Shown one piece after another: positions 44,001 through 51,688 of a stretch of 64,000 nt of DNA. The translations under genes were made by a program, and so were the position numbers. Numbering within the stretch: position 1 is the first letter of the stretch; the number at the start of each line of letters is the position of its first letter. Origin of the DNA: Neisseriaceae bacterium (lineage in GTDB: Bacteria > Pseudomonadota > Gammaproteobacteria > Burkholderiales > UBA11063); the NCBI GenBank assembly GCA_003963245.1, contig RXJX01000011.1, forward strand, positions 124,837 through 188,836, read 5' to 3'. The notes below the pieces were generated by a model. It was not told where the DNA came from and searched no databases. It saw only the letters and a list, made by a program, of their open reading frames with translations.

Positions 44001-44727
44001 AACTAGCGAAACATTGACAAATGAACAAGCCAAACAGTTAACTGATAAAACCAGCGAAGAACTACAATCCACGATAGCAAATATCCAAACTAATTATGAG
44101 CAATATAATCAACGTATCGGTGAAATTCGTGGACAATTAACTGCTAACAACCAAGCCCAAGAACAGCAACAAGATACCTTAACGCAACGAGATAAACAAC
44201 TGCAAATAACCGAACGTTATCGCCGACTACATGTACTAATTGGCTCTAGCGATGGTAAAAAATTCCGTAATTTTGCCCAAGGTTTAACTTTTGATCTAGT
44301 GGTAAAACATGCGAACCAGCAACTGCGTCAGATGTCAGATCGTTATTTGCTCATTCGCGATAATAATGCACCGCTGGAACTAAACGTAATCGATAACTAT
44401 CAGGGTGGCGAAATCCGTACTACCAAAAACCTATCCGGTGGTGAAAGCTTTGTTATCAGTCTGGCGCTGGCGCTGGGTTTATCCAAACTCTCAAGTAATA
44501 AAGTTCAGGTTGATTCGCTCTTCCTCGATGAAGGCTTTGGTACACTGGATGAAGATTCGCTGCAAACCGCACTTGATGCACTCGATAGCTTACAGCGCGA
44601 TGGTAAACTGATCGGGGTAATCTCGCATGTCGGCGCACTCAAAGACCGGATTAGCTTGCAGATTCAGGTTGAACCGTTGAACGGTGGTGTGAGTCGGATT
44701 AGCGGTGTTGGCTGTAGTGGGAAATAA
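41056..44727 (+). CDS. sbcC: Exonuclease SbcCD subunit C
   Basis: SbcC is the Rad50-like ATPase of the SbcCD complex. The 1223-residue protein has Walker A GPTGAGKSTI near residue 37, a Q-rich coiled coil, a zinc hook CPLCGALDH at residues 601-604, a second coiled coil, signature LSGGESFVISLALALGLSKL, Walker B SLFLDEGFGTLD and the ISHVGALKDRI H-loop. The coding strand is markedly A/C-rich compared with other core genes, partly from the Gln/Asn-rich coiled coil. E. coli SbcC is shorter (1048 residues); the excess is in the coiled coil. Confidence 0.95.
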   Translation: MKILKLHFKNLNSLVGEWIIDFTAAEYGEQGIFAITGPTGAGKSTILDAICLALYGRTPRLERINASQNEIMSRQCGECFASLEFQTSSGTYRTLWSQARARKKADGNLQNAQHIIEDGVNNKTLEDKLSKTPQIVTEVTGMDFEHFTRAMLLAQGGFAKFLQSSADERSPILEKITGTEIYSQISKLVHERKTGEENLLNNINARLAGINLLTAQQVEELQAELNQLTKQTTALITDKSTLEQQQNWLTNLQKLSDQLIVIQQAQQQLQIQQEQFASDELRLKDAKLVEEINSDIYIQLLELRKQIATIKANLNANQEQLPKLKELLTTQQTQAAQTNNELANYKTSYAEKLKILQQVRLLDAEIITKQDGLAKATSKLETNHSQLDKLLTERQSFAKQQADRQQQQIQINTFLTEHHVDAELVTTYSGICAELDNLLVINKQIQDNQAEQDATQINLDKLLKLIIAQETSQTKYSTEQSELNSRITQLEQNIQQLANGKNVAMLKDEILQLNNKQLDYTELARQLQEQANLALKLQQIETELTTEEKSIASAQPQLERETELLNYTNQLLDNLTNQKLLQSKIISLSDERANLQINQPCPLCGALDHPYAHDGVPVNNEIDTQINQAKTTISQLQATLSRLSSQIATSNANIIKLHERQNEIVNNQKLLQQSIDTLINKYCLNINQISTPELQEQLGKISQKINQLNQQITTLQDYERQLANYQIKQQELEKLLAEIKLDSTKLAEQKLANQQRLAALIQEYKQIYANYEKLLNGLTTQLTNYQILAIEPAEISAIKGNLAKRRDGWQSKELEANILKDELQRLDHQIEQNNSLQTALNAQITEQQNEVNTLQQAINTISTNRSALFGDKNTDAAEKEWQQELQILEETAQASVTKLNQLQQQQTALIALIEKDSTQLETLQINQAQQEEEFIARLKLVNIANESEFIAKRLSRDEMMAIGQTADNLKQQAIELTNRLKQTSETLTNEQAKQLTDKTSEELQSTIANIQTNYEQYNQRIGEIRGQLTANNQAQEQQQDTLTQRDKQLQITERYRRLHVLIGSSDGKKFRNFAQGLTFDLVVKHANQQLRQMSDRYLLIRDNNAPLELNVIDNYQGGEIRTTKNLSGGESFVISLALALGLSKLSSNKVQVDSLFLDEGFGTLDEDSLQTALDALDSLQRDGKLIGVISHVGALKDRISLQIQVEPLNGGVSRISGVGCSGK

Positions 44728-44750
44728 AATTTAATTTTTAGGGGATAAAT

Positions 44751-47537
44751 ATGTCAAAATATTTAAGTAGAGGTTCTGAATGGAGAAAATGGGACTTACA
44801 TGTTCATAGTCCATTTTCTAAAGGTTACACTGGAACATGGAGTAATTTTTGTGAACAAGTAAATAATGCAGATTGTGATGTAATTGGTATAAATGACTAT
44901 TTTTCCGTTGCGGGCTATAGGAAATTAATAGAAGAAATAGAAAATGGAAGTTTTGAAACTACAAAAATATTTTTTCCAATAGTTGAGTTTCGAATGACAG
45001 ATGTATTAACGCATAAGGCAAGTAGAACTAATGGGGGCACTAATTTTAATTTTCATATTATCTTTAATAATACACTTAATATTGAAGATATCGAGAGTTT
45101 TATACGGAGTTTAAAATCTGAAGGGCAAATTATTGGCTCTGATTACAGTGATAAAGAAAAATTAGCCACTAAGAAAGTTTCCTTTGATGAGGTATTAAAA
45201 GAGTTAGAAACCGATAGAAAGTTTATGAATAATTTTTTAGTTTGGATTCCATATGATGAGTATGGAGGAATAGATAATATTGACCCCAATTCTGATTCTT
45301 TTATTAAACAAGATTTTATTAAAAGAGCTCATGTCTTAGGTTCTGCTAATGAAAAACAAATTAAATACTTTCTCTGGGCATCTTGTACAGAAGATGGTAA
45401 GCCTAAATTTAGTAATGATGATTATAGAAAAGCCATTGGAGTAAAAAAAGCATGCATAAAAGGAAGTGATTCGCATCATTCTTCATATCCATTGGGTAAA
45501 CTAAAGGATCAAGATTCAAAACCAACAGAAAAATTTTGCTGGATAAAAGCTGAGATGACATTTAATGGATTAAAGCAGGTAGTTTATGAGCCAGAGGAAA
45601 GAGTAAAAATACAGGAATTAGAACCTGAACAGAAATCACCTTATTTAGTTATTGATAAATGTAAATATGTTGACTCAAGTTTTATGGTAGATGAATTAGT
45701 GTTTAGTAGTAATCTTACGGTTGTAATTGGTGGTAAGTCAACTGGTAAATCACTGCTGTTGAGAAATATTGCAGAAGCTATTGATTCAGCCCAAGTTAGC
45801 AAAAAGTTAAAAGAGGTGGAGATTCCACCATACAAAAAACAGGTAAGTGGTTTTTCTGTCTCATGGTTTGATGGTAAGGTTAATCAAAAAGAGATATCAT
45901 CACGAAATAATTTCGAGGGAGAGATGTTTGATAACCCTGAAATTGGTAAGAAAATAATCTATATACCACAATCATATCTAAATAGATTATCTGACAACAA
46001 TAGTAATTCAGCAATAGCTGATATCATTATAACGCTAATAAAACAAAATCAAGAGATACAAGATATTTTTGATTTATTTGAAAGTAACAAGCAATTAATT
46101 AACTCAAAAATATATGAAGATATTAATAAACTATTTTCTTGTTTAGGTGAATTTTATGAGTTAAATAACCAAATTAAAGAAATAGGTGATGAAAGTGGTA
46201 TCACTAAAGAATTAGACAATTTAAGAAACGAAATAGAGCAATTACAACAACAAGCTGGAATTTCTACTGAAGATAGGCAATTATACCTTGATAAACAAAA
46301 GGAAAAAAATCAGCTTGAAAAAGAAATTAACGACATAAATGACAGTATTACCTATTTAAATCAAATAAAAGATATTACGCTAGTTAATGACCCTAACTTA
46401 TCACCTCTGAAAATTGAGTTTGCTAATAAAATAAACCAAGGATATCAAAATTTGAAGTTAACGTTTCATGAAAAATGGCAAGAAATAGTTTCTGAATCAA
46501 TTGCTGAATGTACTAATTTATCTTCAGAAAATAATAAGTTATTAGAAGCGTGTATTACCATATACAATCCACTATTAGAAAAAATGAAAAAAAATAATTT
46601 ATTAAGTGAGAAAATTAGAAAGGTTAATGAATTATCTGGATACGTGCAAGAGATTTCTGCAAAAAAAGTACTGTTAAATAAATGTATTGACAACTATTGG
46701 GCAATTTTTGGTGAATTATTAAATAAATATGCCTCGTATTTTAGACTTTATGAACAATTTTCAGCCGATCAATCTTCTAAAAGCAATTTAACTGGTAGTA
46801 ATCTCAAATTTAAATTTGAGGTCAGATTTTTAGCAAACGAATTTTATAATAAATTTGTTGATCTAGTTTGTGATGGAAGACGGATATCTACATTTATAAA
46901 TATCCCAGAGTATAGAACTAGTGCACCGATTAATGACTATACGTATAAAGATATAGAAACACTTATCTCTGATTTTGAGAAAGTTTTTAAGGGGATTATG
47001 AATGAAAAATTATCGTTAAAAAATAACATAACTAAACAGGAAGCTATTACAAAATTATTTGAGAATAGATTTGATATTCATTATGATATTATTCAAGATA
47101 ATGATTGTTTAAGCACTATGTCGCAAGGTAAAAAGTCTTTGGTATTATTGCAGTTATTAATTGAAATGGACAATAGTAAATGCCCAATATTATTAGACCA
47201 ACCCGAAGATGATTTAGATAATAGATCAATTTATAATGAATTAGTTAAGTTTATTAAACATAAGAAAAAGGAACGTCAAATTATTATTGCTACCCACAAT
47301 CCGAATTTGGTGGTTGGTGCAGATGCAGAGTGTGTGATTGTAGCGCATCAAACAGTTAATCCAACAAACAATAGTTATAAATTTGAATATGTAAGTGGTG
47401 CTCTGGAAAATACTTTTGTAAATTCTAAAAGTAATGATATACTCTATAAACAAGGAATACAAGAACATGTTTGCGAGATTTTAGAGGGTGGAAAAGAAGC
47501 ATTTCAAAATAGGAAAAACAAATACCATATAAGTTAG
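44751..47537 (+). CDS. TrlF-like protein: PHP domain plus SMC/ABC-type ATPase
   Basis: The 928-residue protein begins with a PHP phosphoesterase-like domain (WRKWDLHVHSPFSKGYTG; later CIKGSDSHHSSYPLGKLK) and continues as an SMC-like ATPase: Walker A GGKSTGKSLLL near residue 326, a coiled coil around residues 440-640, signature LSTMSQGKKSLVLL near 785, Walker B CPILLDQPEDDLDN and H-loop IIATHNPNLVVGAD. This is the layout of the TrlF family, which is linked with anti-phage defence (nearby in retron or multi-ATPase systems in some genomes). It is outside the mnmE element but next to sbcC and to a dead type I restriction gene. Confidence 0.85.
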   Translation: MSKYLSRGSEWRKWDLHVHSPFSKGYTGTWSNFCEQVNNADCDVIGINDYFSVAGYRKLIEEIENGSFETTKIFFPIVEFRMTDVLTHKASRTNGGTNFNFHIIFNNTLNIEDIESFIRSLKSEGQIIGSDYSDKEKLATKKVSFDEVLKELETDRKFMNNFLVWIPYDEYGGIDNIDPNSDSFIKQDFIKRAHVLGSANEKQIKYFLWASCTEDGKPKFSNDDYRKAIGVKKACIKGSDSHHSSYPLGKLKDQDSKPTEKFCWIKAEMTFNGLKQVVYEPEERVKIQELEPEQKSPYLVIDKCKYVDSSFMVDELVFSSNLTVVIGGKSTGKSLLLRNIAEAIDSAQVSKKLKEVEIPPYKKQVSGFSVSWFDGKVNQKEISSRNNFEGEMFDNPEIGKKIIYIPQSYLNRLSDNNSNSAIADIIITLIKQNQEIQDIFDLFESNKQLINSKIYEDINKLFSCLGEFYELNNQIKEIGDESGITKELDNLRNEIEQLQQQAGISTEDRQLYLDKQKEKNQLEKEINDINDSITYLNQIKDITLVNDPNLSPLKIEFANKINQGYQNLKLTFHEKWQEIVSESIAECTNLSSENNKLLEACITIYNPLLEKMKKNNLLSEKIRKVNELSGYVQEISAKKVLLNKCIDNYWAIFGELLNKYASYFRLYEQFSADQSSKSNLTGSNLKFKFEVRFLANEFYNKFVDLVCDGRRISTFINIPEYRTSAPINDYTYKDIETLISDFEKVFKGIMNEKLSLKNNITKQEAITKLFENRFDIHYDIIQDNDCLSTMSQGKKSLVLLQLLIEMDNSKCPILLDQPEDDLDNRSIYNELVKFIKHKKKERQIIIATHNPNLVVGADAECVIVAHQTVNPTNNSYKFEYVSGALENTFVNSKSNDILYKQGIQEHVCEILEGGKEAFQNRKNKYHIS

Positions 47538-47554
47538 TATGTTAAGGAAATTAC

Positions 47555-47872
47555 ATGATTAAAGATCAACTTATTTATGCAATTAATAATAAGCATTGTA
47601 TCAAATTTATTTATGATGGGCATGCCCGTATTGTAGAACCATACTGTGTAGGATTACATGTCTCTACAAAAAATCCTTGTTTTCGTGGATTACAAATTGA
47701 TGGTTCTAGCAGTTCAAAAAGCAAGTCTGATTTACCCTTTTGGGATTTATATTTATTAGATAAGATTTCTGATTTTGAACTTCTGGATTTGCAGTTTGAT
47801 GGCAGCAATGGATTAAATAAAGGTTATAAGAGAAATGATAAACATATTTATCCAATTTTCGCACAAATTTAG
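47555..47872 (+). CDS. Small WYL-like domain protein
   Basis: The 105-residue protein fits a small family related to WYL ligand-sensing folds: CIKFIYDGHARIVEPYCVGLH, a GLQIDGSSSS stretch, FWDLYLLDKISDFELL, and ending NKGYKRNDKHIYPIFAQI. It starts 17 bases after the TrlF-like stop, so the two are probably one operon. WYL proteins often regulate defence loci; a small stand-alone version might sense a nucleotide or nucleic-acid signal for its ATPase partner. This role is inferred only from fold and position. Confidence 0.65.
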   Translation: MIKDQLIYAINNKHCIKFIYDGHARIVEPYCVGLHVSTKNPCFRGLQIDGSSSSKSKSDLPFWDLYLLDKISDFELLDLQFDGSNGLNKGYKRNDKHIYPIFAQI

Positions 47873-47886
47873 AAGCAAATTAAGAA

Positions 47887-48030
47887 ATGAAAGAAAACAA
47901 CTAATCAAGAAATTAAAACACAAATAAACTACGCGTGGGAAGCATTTTAGACTAATGGATTGAGTAATCCGCTAATGGTGATTAAACAAATGACTTATTT
48001 GCTTTTATCAAATGCTTAGATGAGATCTAA
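47887..48030 (+). pseudogene. Remnant of a type I restriction methylase (hsdM) N terminus
   Basis: Bases 47903-48027 still spell an HsdM start: QINYAWEAF, stop (TAG at 47948 where TGG for Trp is expected), TNGLSNPLMVIKQMTYLL, then after a -1 frame change FIKCLDEI. Family members read AFW-x-x-GI-x-NPL-x-VIEQ-x-TYLLFIKRLDE. A possible start ATGAAAGAAAAC at 47887 is one base out of frame. Only about 45 residues remain of a protein of about 500. The remaining bases to the next gene hold no recognisable coding remnant. Confidence 0.75.
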
Positions 48031-48190
48031 ATCTAAAAAGAAAGTAAGGCAAGTACTGATTGAAGCGCTAATCTAACAGCTGAAAGAATATATCTTAAAT
48101 TAAAGACTAAAGAAAACTTATAATACCAACAATATTGCTAATAAGATATAAAAATAATTAATATTAATTTGAATTAATAGGATAAAAGAA

Positions 48191-49432
48191 ATGAATGTAC
48201 TCTACATTAATCATTACGCAGGCTCTATCTATCATGGAATGGAGTATCGTCCATACTATCTTGCTCGCGAATGGGTCAAGCAAGGGCACAAAGTTACGAT
48301 TGTTGCCAGCAATATTTCTCATGTTCGCCATAAGAATGTTACGCTTGCTGAAGGGCAAGACTATCTGCATGAAACAATTGATGGAATTGAATATATCTGG
48401 TGTCGAACTACGCCATATGGTGAAAATGGTCTTAAGCGAGTAATCAATATCTTCTCTTTTTTGAACAAAGTTAAGCAACTTAAAAACAAATTGGTTCACC
48501 AGTTTAAACCTGATTTGGTGATTGCATCCTCAACCTATCCTTTTGATACTAAAGTTGCTAACTCTATTGCTAAAGCTGCTCATGCCAAGTTTGTTTATGA
48601 AGTACATGATTTATGGCCGTTAACGCCGATTGAAGTCGGTGGAATGTCGCGTTGGCATCCCTTTATTATGGCGATGCAACGTGCTGAAGATTACGGCTAT
48701 CGTCATGCGGATAAAGTAGTCAGCTTGTTACCTAAAGCCAAAGAATATATGCAAAGTCGTGGTATGAGCGAGGATAAATTTGCTTATATTCCCAATGGGA
48801 TAGTTGCTGCAGATTGGTTAAATTCAACGCAAAAAATGCCTAATGAGCATCAAAATTTACTTAGTCGGCTAAAACATGTTGAAAATAAATTTATTATTGG
48901 TTATGCAGGTGGAATGGGTGAAGCTAATGCTTTGGATTATTTGCTAGCAGCTGCGAAATTAATTAAAGATCAAGCAATAGCGATAGTTTTGATCGGAGAC
49001 GGACCGAATAAAGCAAGCTTGCAACAGCGTGTGGCTAATGAGAATTTGAATAATGTTTATTTTATGCCGTCCATCAATAAATTAGAGATTCCTTCATTTT
49101 TACAGGCTTGTGACGCACTTTATATTGGTTGGAATAAATTGCCGATTTATCGTTTTGGTATCTGCCCAAATAAATTATTTGATTATATGTTGGCTAAAAA
49201 GCCAGTAATTCATTCTGTGACGGCAGGGAATGATTTAGTTAATGAAGCGAATTGTGGAATATCAGTTGCAGCCGAAGATGTTGAAGCAATTGCTAGCGCT
49301 ATGACGACATTAAGTAAGTTATCAGAGCCAAATTTAGCCACATTAGCGCAAAATGGCTATAATTTTGTATTACGCAATCACGATTATCGGATACTGGCAA
49401 CACGGTTTATTGATTTACTTACGCGCAACTAG
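48191..49432 (+). CDS. Glycosyltransferase family 4 (WbuB-like)
   Basis: The 413-residue protein is a GT-B glycosyltransferase, probably acting on surface polysaccharide at the inner membrane. The N-terminal domain starts VLYINHYAGSIYHGMEYRPYYLAREW (in part YRPYYLAREWVKQGH) and the C-terminal domain has IIGYAGGMGEANALDYLL and IYRFGICPNKLFDYMLAKKPV, as in WbuB-type N-acetylaminosugar transferases. AGGATAAAAGAA precedes the ATG. Its stop overlaps that of the convergent lptG gene (CTAG). The sugar donor cannot be read from sequence. Confidence 0.85.
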   Translation: MNVLYINHYAGSIYHGMEYRPYYLAREWVKQGHKVTIVASNISHVRHKNVTLAEGQDYLHETIDGIEYIWCRTTPYGENGLKRVINIFSFLNKVKQLKNKLVHQFKPDLVIASSTYPFDTKVANSIAKAAHAKFVYEVHDLWPLTPIEVGGMSRWHPFIMAMQRAEDYGYRHADKVVSLLPKAKEYMQSRGMSEDKFAYIPNGIVAADWLNSTQKMPNEHQNLLSRLKHVENKFIIGYAGGMGEANALDYLLAAAKLIKDQAIAIVLIGDGPNKASLQQRVANENLNNVYFMPSINKLEIPSFLQACDALYIGWNKLPIYRFGICPNKLFDYMLAKKPVIHSVTAGNDLVNEANCGISVAAEDVEAIASAMTTLSKLSEPNLATLAQNGYNFVLRNHDYRILATRFIDLLTRN

Positions 49433-50511
49433 GCTTCTTTTTTAAGAATCACTATCCATCCGGCGGCGAAGAGTATGACCGTCGGGATGGTGGCGGATAA
49501 AATCGCGTTCCAGTCAAAAAGCACTGCCATATAGCCAATTAGTTTATTACTAAAGAAGAAAGTTATTCCAATTAATATCCCGACAAATAATTTTGCCGAT
49601 AAATTAATATTCCGTCCATTATTTGGAATAAAACCAATCGCAATAAATGCCATTGAAATACAGGCAATCGGGTAGAGTAATTTACTCCATAGTGCAATTT
49701 CATGGCGGTTAGTTGCTTGGTTATTGGTTTTTAGATGCTTAATGTATTGAATAAGTCCAAGTGCAGGCATATCTTCTGGCGAAACAACCAACACATTAAA
49801 ATAACTTGGATCAATGGTTGATGGCCAACTGTAATTTGTTGGTTTAGCAATTGATATCTTATAGCCAAAGTAATTATAGATAGTTACCCCCTCCAATTCC
49901 CAAGCATGTTGATTGCTATTATAATGCCCTGAACTAGCGGTTATATAGCGTTGGAGCTGTTGGTTTTCGGTGAAATTAAAAATTTGTACCCCTGAAATAT
50001 TTTGACTATCATTCTGATTAATTTGCTTGATATTGATAATACTATGTTCACCGTCTTTGCTCCATACTCCTGAAGATAATTCAGTTGAAACTTGTTGATT
50101 CAATTTATTTAACTTATATAATTTAGCGAAATGACTAGCACTAGGAGCGATAACTTCACCTAATGCAAAAGTAATGAACGTGAAAAATATTCCAAATATT
50201 GCCAGCACATGTGTGATGTCTTTTAGTGATATTCCAGAAGTGCGCATTATCGCATACTCAGAATTTTTAACCAATCCCAGCATCGTTGTCATAACACCGA
50301 TCAGTACTGCTAATGGAGTTAGCAAATAAATATATCCGGGTAGTAAGGCACCTAGATAAACAAACATTGATAGAGTAGTATAGTTTCCTTTACCTACATC
50401 GCCAAGCTCTGGAATAGCCGTAACAATTGTGTAAATAACCGCAAAGGCAAATAACAGCATTGTGGTATTAAGTAAACATTTTTTGAAAATATATTTGGAA
50501 AGAATTTTCAT
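49429..50511 (-). CDS. lptG: LPS export permease LptG
   Basis: LptG is an inner-membrane subunit of the LptB2FG transporter that extracts lipopolysaccharide. The 360-residue protein has three N-terminal and three C-terminal helices flanking a periplasmic jellyroll domain. Family segments visible are LLFAFAVIYTIVTAIPELGDVGKG, NSEYAIMRTSGISLKDI (coupling region) and GIFFTFITFALGEVIAP. Its ATG overlaps the lptF stop by four bases, as usual for this pair. The C-terminal end overlaps a glycosyltransferase stop on the other strand. Confidence 0.9.
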   Translation of the reverse strand: MKILSKYIFKKCLLNTTMLLFAFAVIYTIVTAIPELGDVGKGNYTTLSMFVYLGALLPGYIYLLTPLAVLIGVMTTMLGLVKNSEYAIMRTSGISLKDITHVLAIFGIFFTFITFALGEVIAPSASHFAKLYKLNKLNQQVSTELSSGVWSKDGEHSIINIKQINQNDSQNISGVQIFNFTENQQLQRYITASSGHYNSNQHAWELEGVTIYNYFGYKISIAKPTNYSWPSTIDPSYFNVLVVSPEDMPALGLIQYIKHLKTNNQATNRHEIALWSKLLYPIACISMAFIAIGFIPNNGRNINLSAKLFVGILIGITFFFSNKLIGYMAVLFDWNAILSATIPTVILFAAGWIVILKKEA

Positions 50512-51605
50512 TTGTTTTTAGATCTAAAATATCCGTTAGGTTTGCTCTTGTAATAAGTAAGTCCAATAGCAAAAGCAATCAAAAGCACATGTACTGGCAT
50601 AGTCCAAAACGCAGAATAAAGCTTGTCATCATTAATCTGCGCATTTACCGTCATGATTATATTTTGATAAACGCCATAGATGATTGGTGGGAAAATAAAG
50701 ACTAGACTTCCCTGTACCCGTGAAGTTTGCATGCTAAGCGGAACTGCTATTAGTCCCATGACAAAAGTCATAATCATAATTGACACTCGCCAAGAAAGTT
50801 CCCCTCGGTTATGTGCCTCATCATAGCGCTTAATCAAGTCAAGTGTGGAGTAGGATTGTGAATTTAGTTGAAGTTTATCACGCTCAGGGTCATATGCTTG
50901 TTTTAAAGTTGCCGTAAAGGTTGCAAATTTCATAGTCAGAATATTTGAGCTTTCAAAATTATTGAGCTGATTACGTGTGCCATTATATAGTGTAAGTCCA
51001 AGCATCCCTTCATGGTTGGTTATGCGCCCCTCCGCTGCGTTAATATTGTAACTGGTATTGCTTTCGTCAGTATACTGTAAAAATAAGTCGTGTGCATAAC
51101 CATCCTCAATCGAATATTTTTCAATGTAATATACATCTTTACTGTCGCGGGATTCTTTGAATAGTCCTTGTGATAGCGCCATTGGTGCTGCTTGTTTGGT
51201 TAGAAAATTTGCATATTGATTTGATTGTCGTACAGCCCATGGAGTGATAAGCATCGAACACATCCCACAAGTAAGCGCTAGTGGCGCAACAAACCAAGCT
51301 GTTAAATTTAACCATTTAAATGGTGAAATGCCGCTAGCTAACCAAATAGCTAATTCGTGGTCTTTGGAATAGCGGTTCATTGTAATTACTATTGCCAGGA
51401 AAGTAGCAATATTTAAAATCATGGGGAAACTGGCTAGCGTTCCATATAACATGAAGGTGAATAATGTGACCGTGGGTATATGACCACTAGCTGCCTGATC
51501 TAATAGCTTAAATAGCTCGGTAATGGGTAAGATTATAACCAATACGGTTAAAATCCGTGCCGCATTGGCAACTAATTCTTTATAAAAAACGTTTTTTAAT
51601 AACAT
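50508..51605 (-). CDS. lptF: LPS export permease LptF
   Basis: LptF is the partner of LptG in the lipopolysaccharide transporter. The 365-residue protein shares the six-helix layout: LLKNVFYKELVANAARILTVLVIILP region at the start, RYSKDHELAIWLASGISPFKW (cytoplasmic coupling helix) near residue 95, and a C-terminal VPLSMQTSRVQGSLVFIFPPIIYGVYQN block (in part VQGSLVFIFPPIIYGVYQN). It is the first gene of the reverse-strand pair and is divergent from pepA, an arrangement conserved in many proteobacteria. No recognised promoter is convincing in the 83-base gap. Confidence 0.9.
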   Translation of the reverse strand: MLLKNVFYKELVANAARILTVLVIILPITELFKLLDQAASGHIPTVTLFTFMLYGTLASFPMILNIATFLAIVITMNRYSKDHELAIWLASGISPFKWLNLTAWFVAPLALTCGMCSMLITPWAVRQSNQYANFLTKQAAPMALSQGLFKESRDSKDVYYIEKYSIEDGYAHDLFLQYTDESNTSYNINAAEGRITNHEGMLGLTLYNGTRNQLNNFESSNILTMKFATFTATLKQAYDPERDKLQLNSQSYSTLDLIKRYDEAHNRGELSWRVSIMIMTFVMGLIAVPLSMQTSRVQGSLVFIFPPIIYGVYQNIIMTVNAQINDDKLYSAFWTMPVHVLLIAFAIGLTYYKSKPNGYFRSKNK

Positions 51606-51642
51606 AATAAGTGCTAGAATATTGTAATTCTATGTATTTTAT

Positions 51643-51663
51643 CATAGAGAGCAACTCTCTATG
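51643..51663. promoter_or_regulatory. Inverted repeat in the lptF-pepA gap
   Basis: CATAGAGAG and CTCTCTATG flank CAA, 25 bases before the pepA start. It could be a hairpin in the pepA leader or an operator between the divergent genes. PepA proteins bind DNA in E. coli, so autoregulation is possible, but the sequence does not show a known site. Confidence 0.45.
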
Positions 51664-51688
51664 GCTTTTGTTTTATAAGGAATCTGTT

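Noticed and set aside
39818..44727. sbcDC as part of the mobile element
   Set aside because: Both genes lie outside the attR repeat and are normal-length core repair genes.
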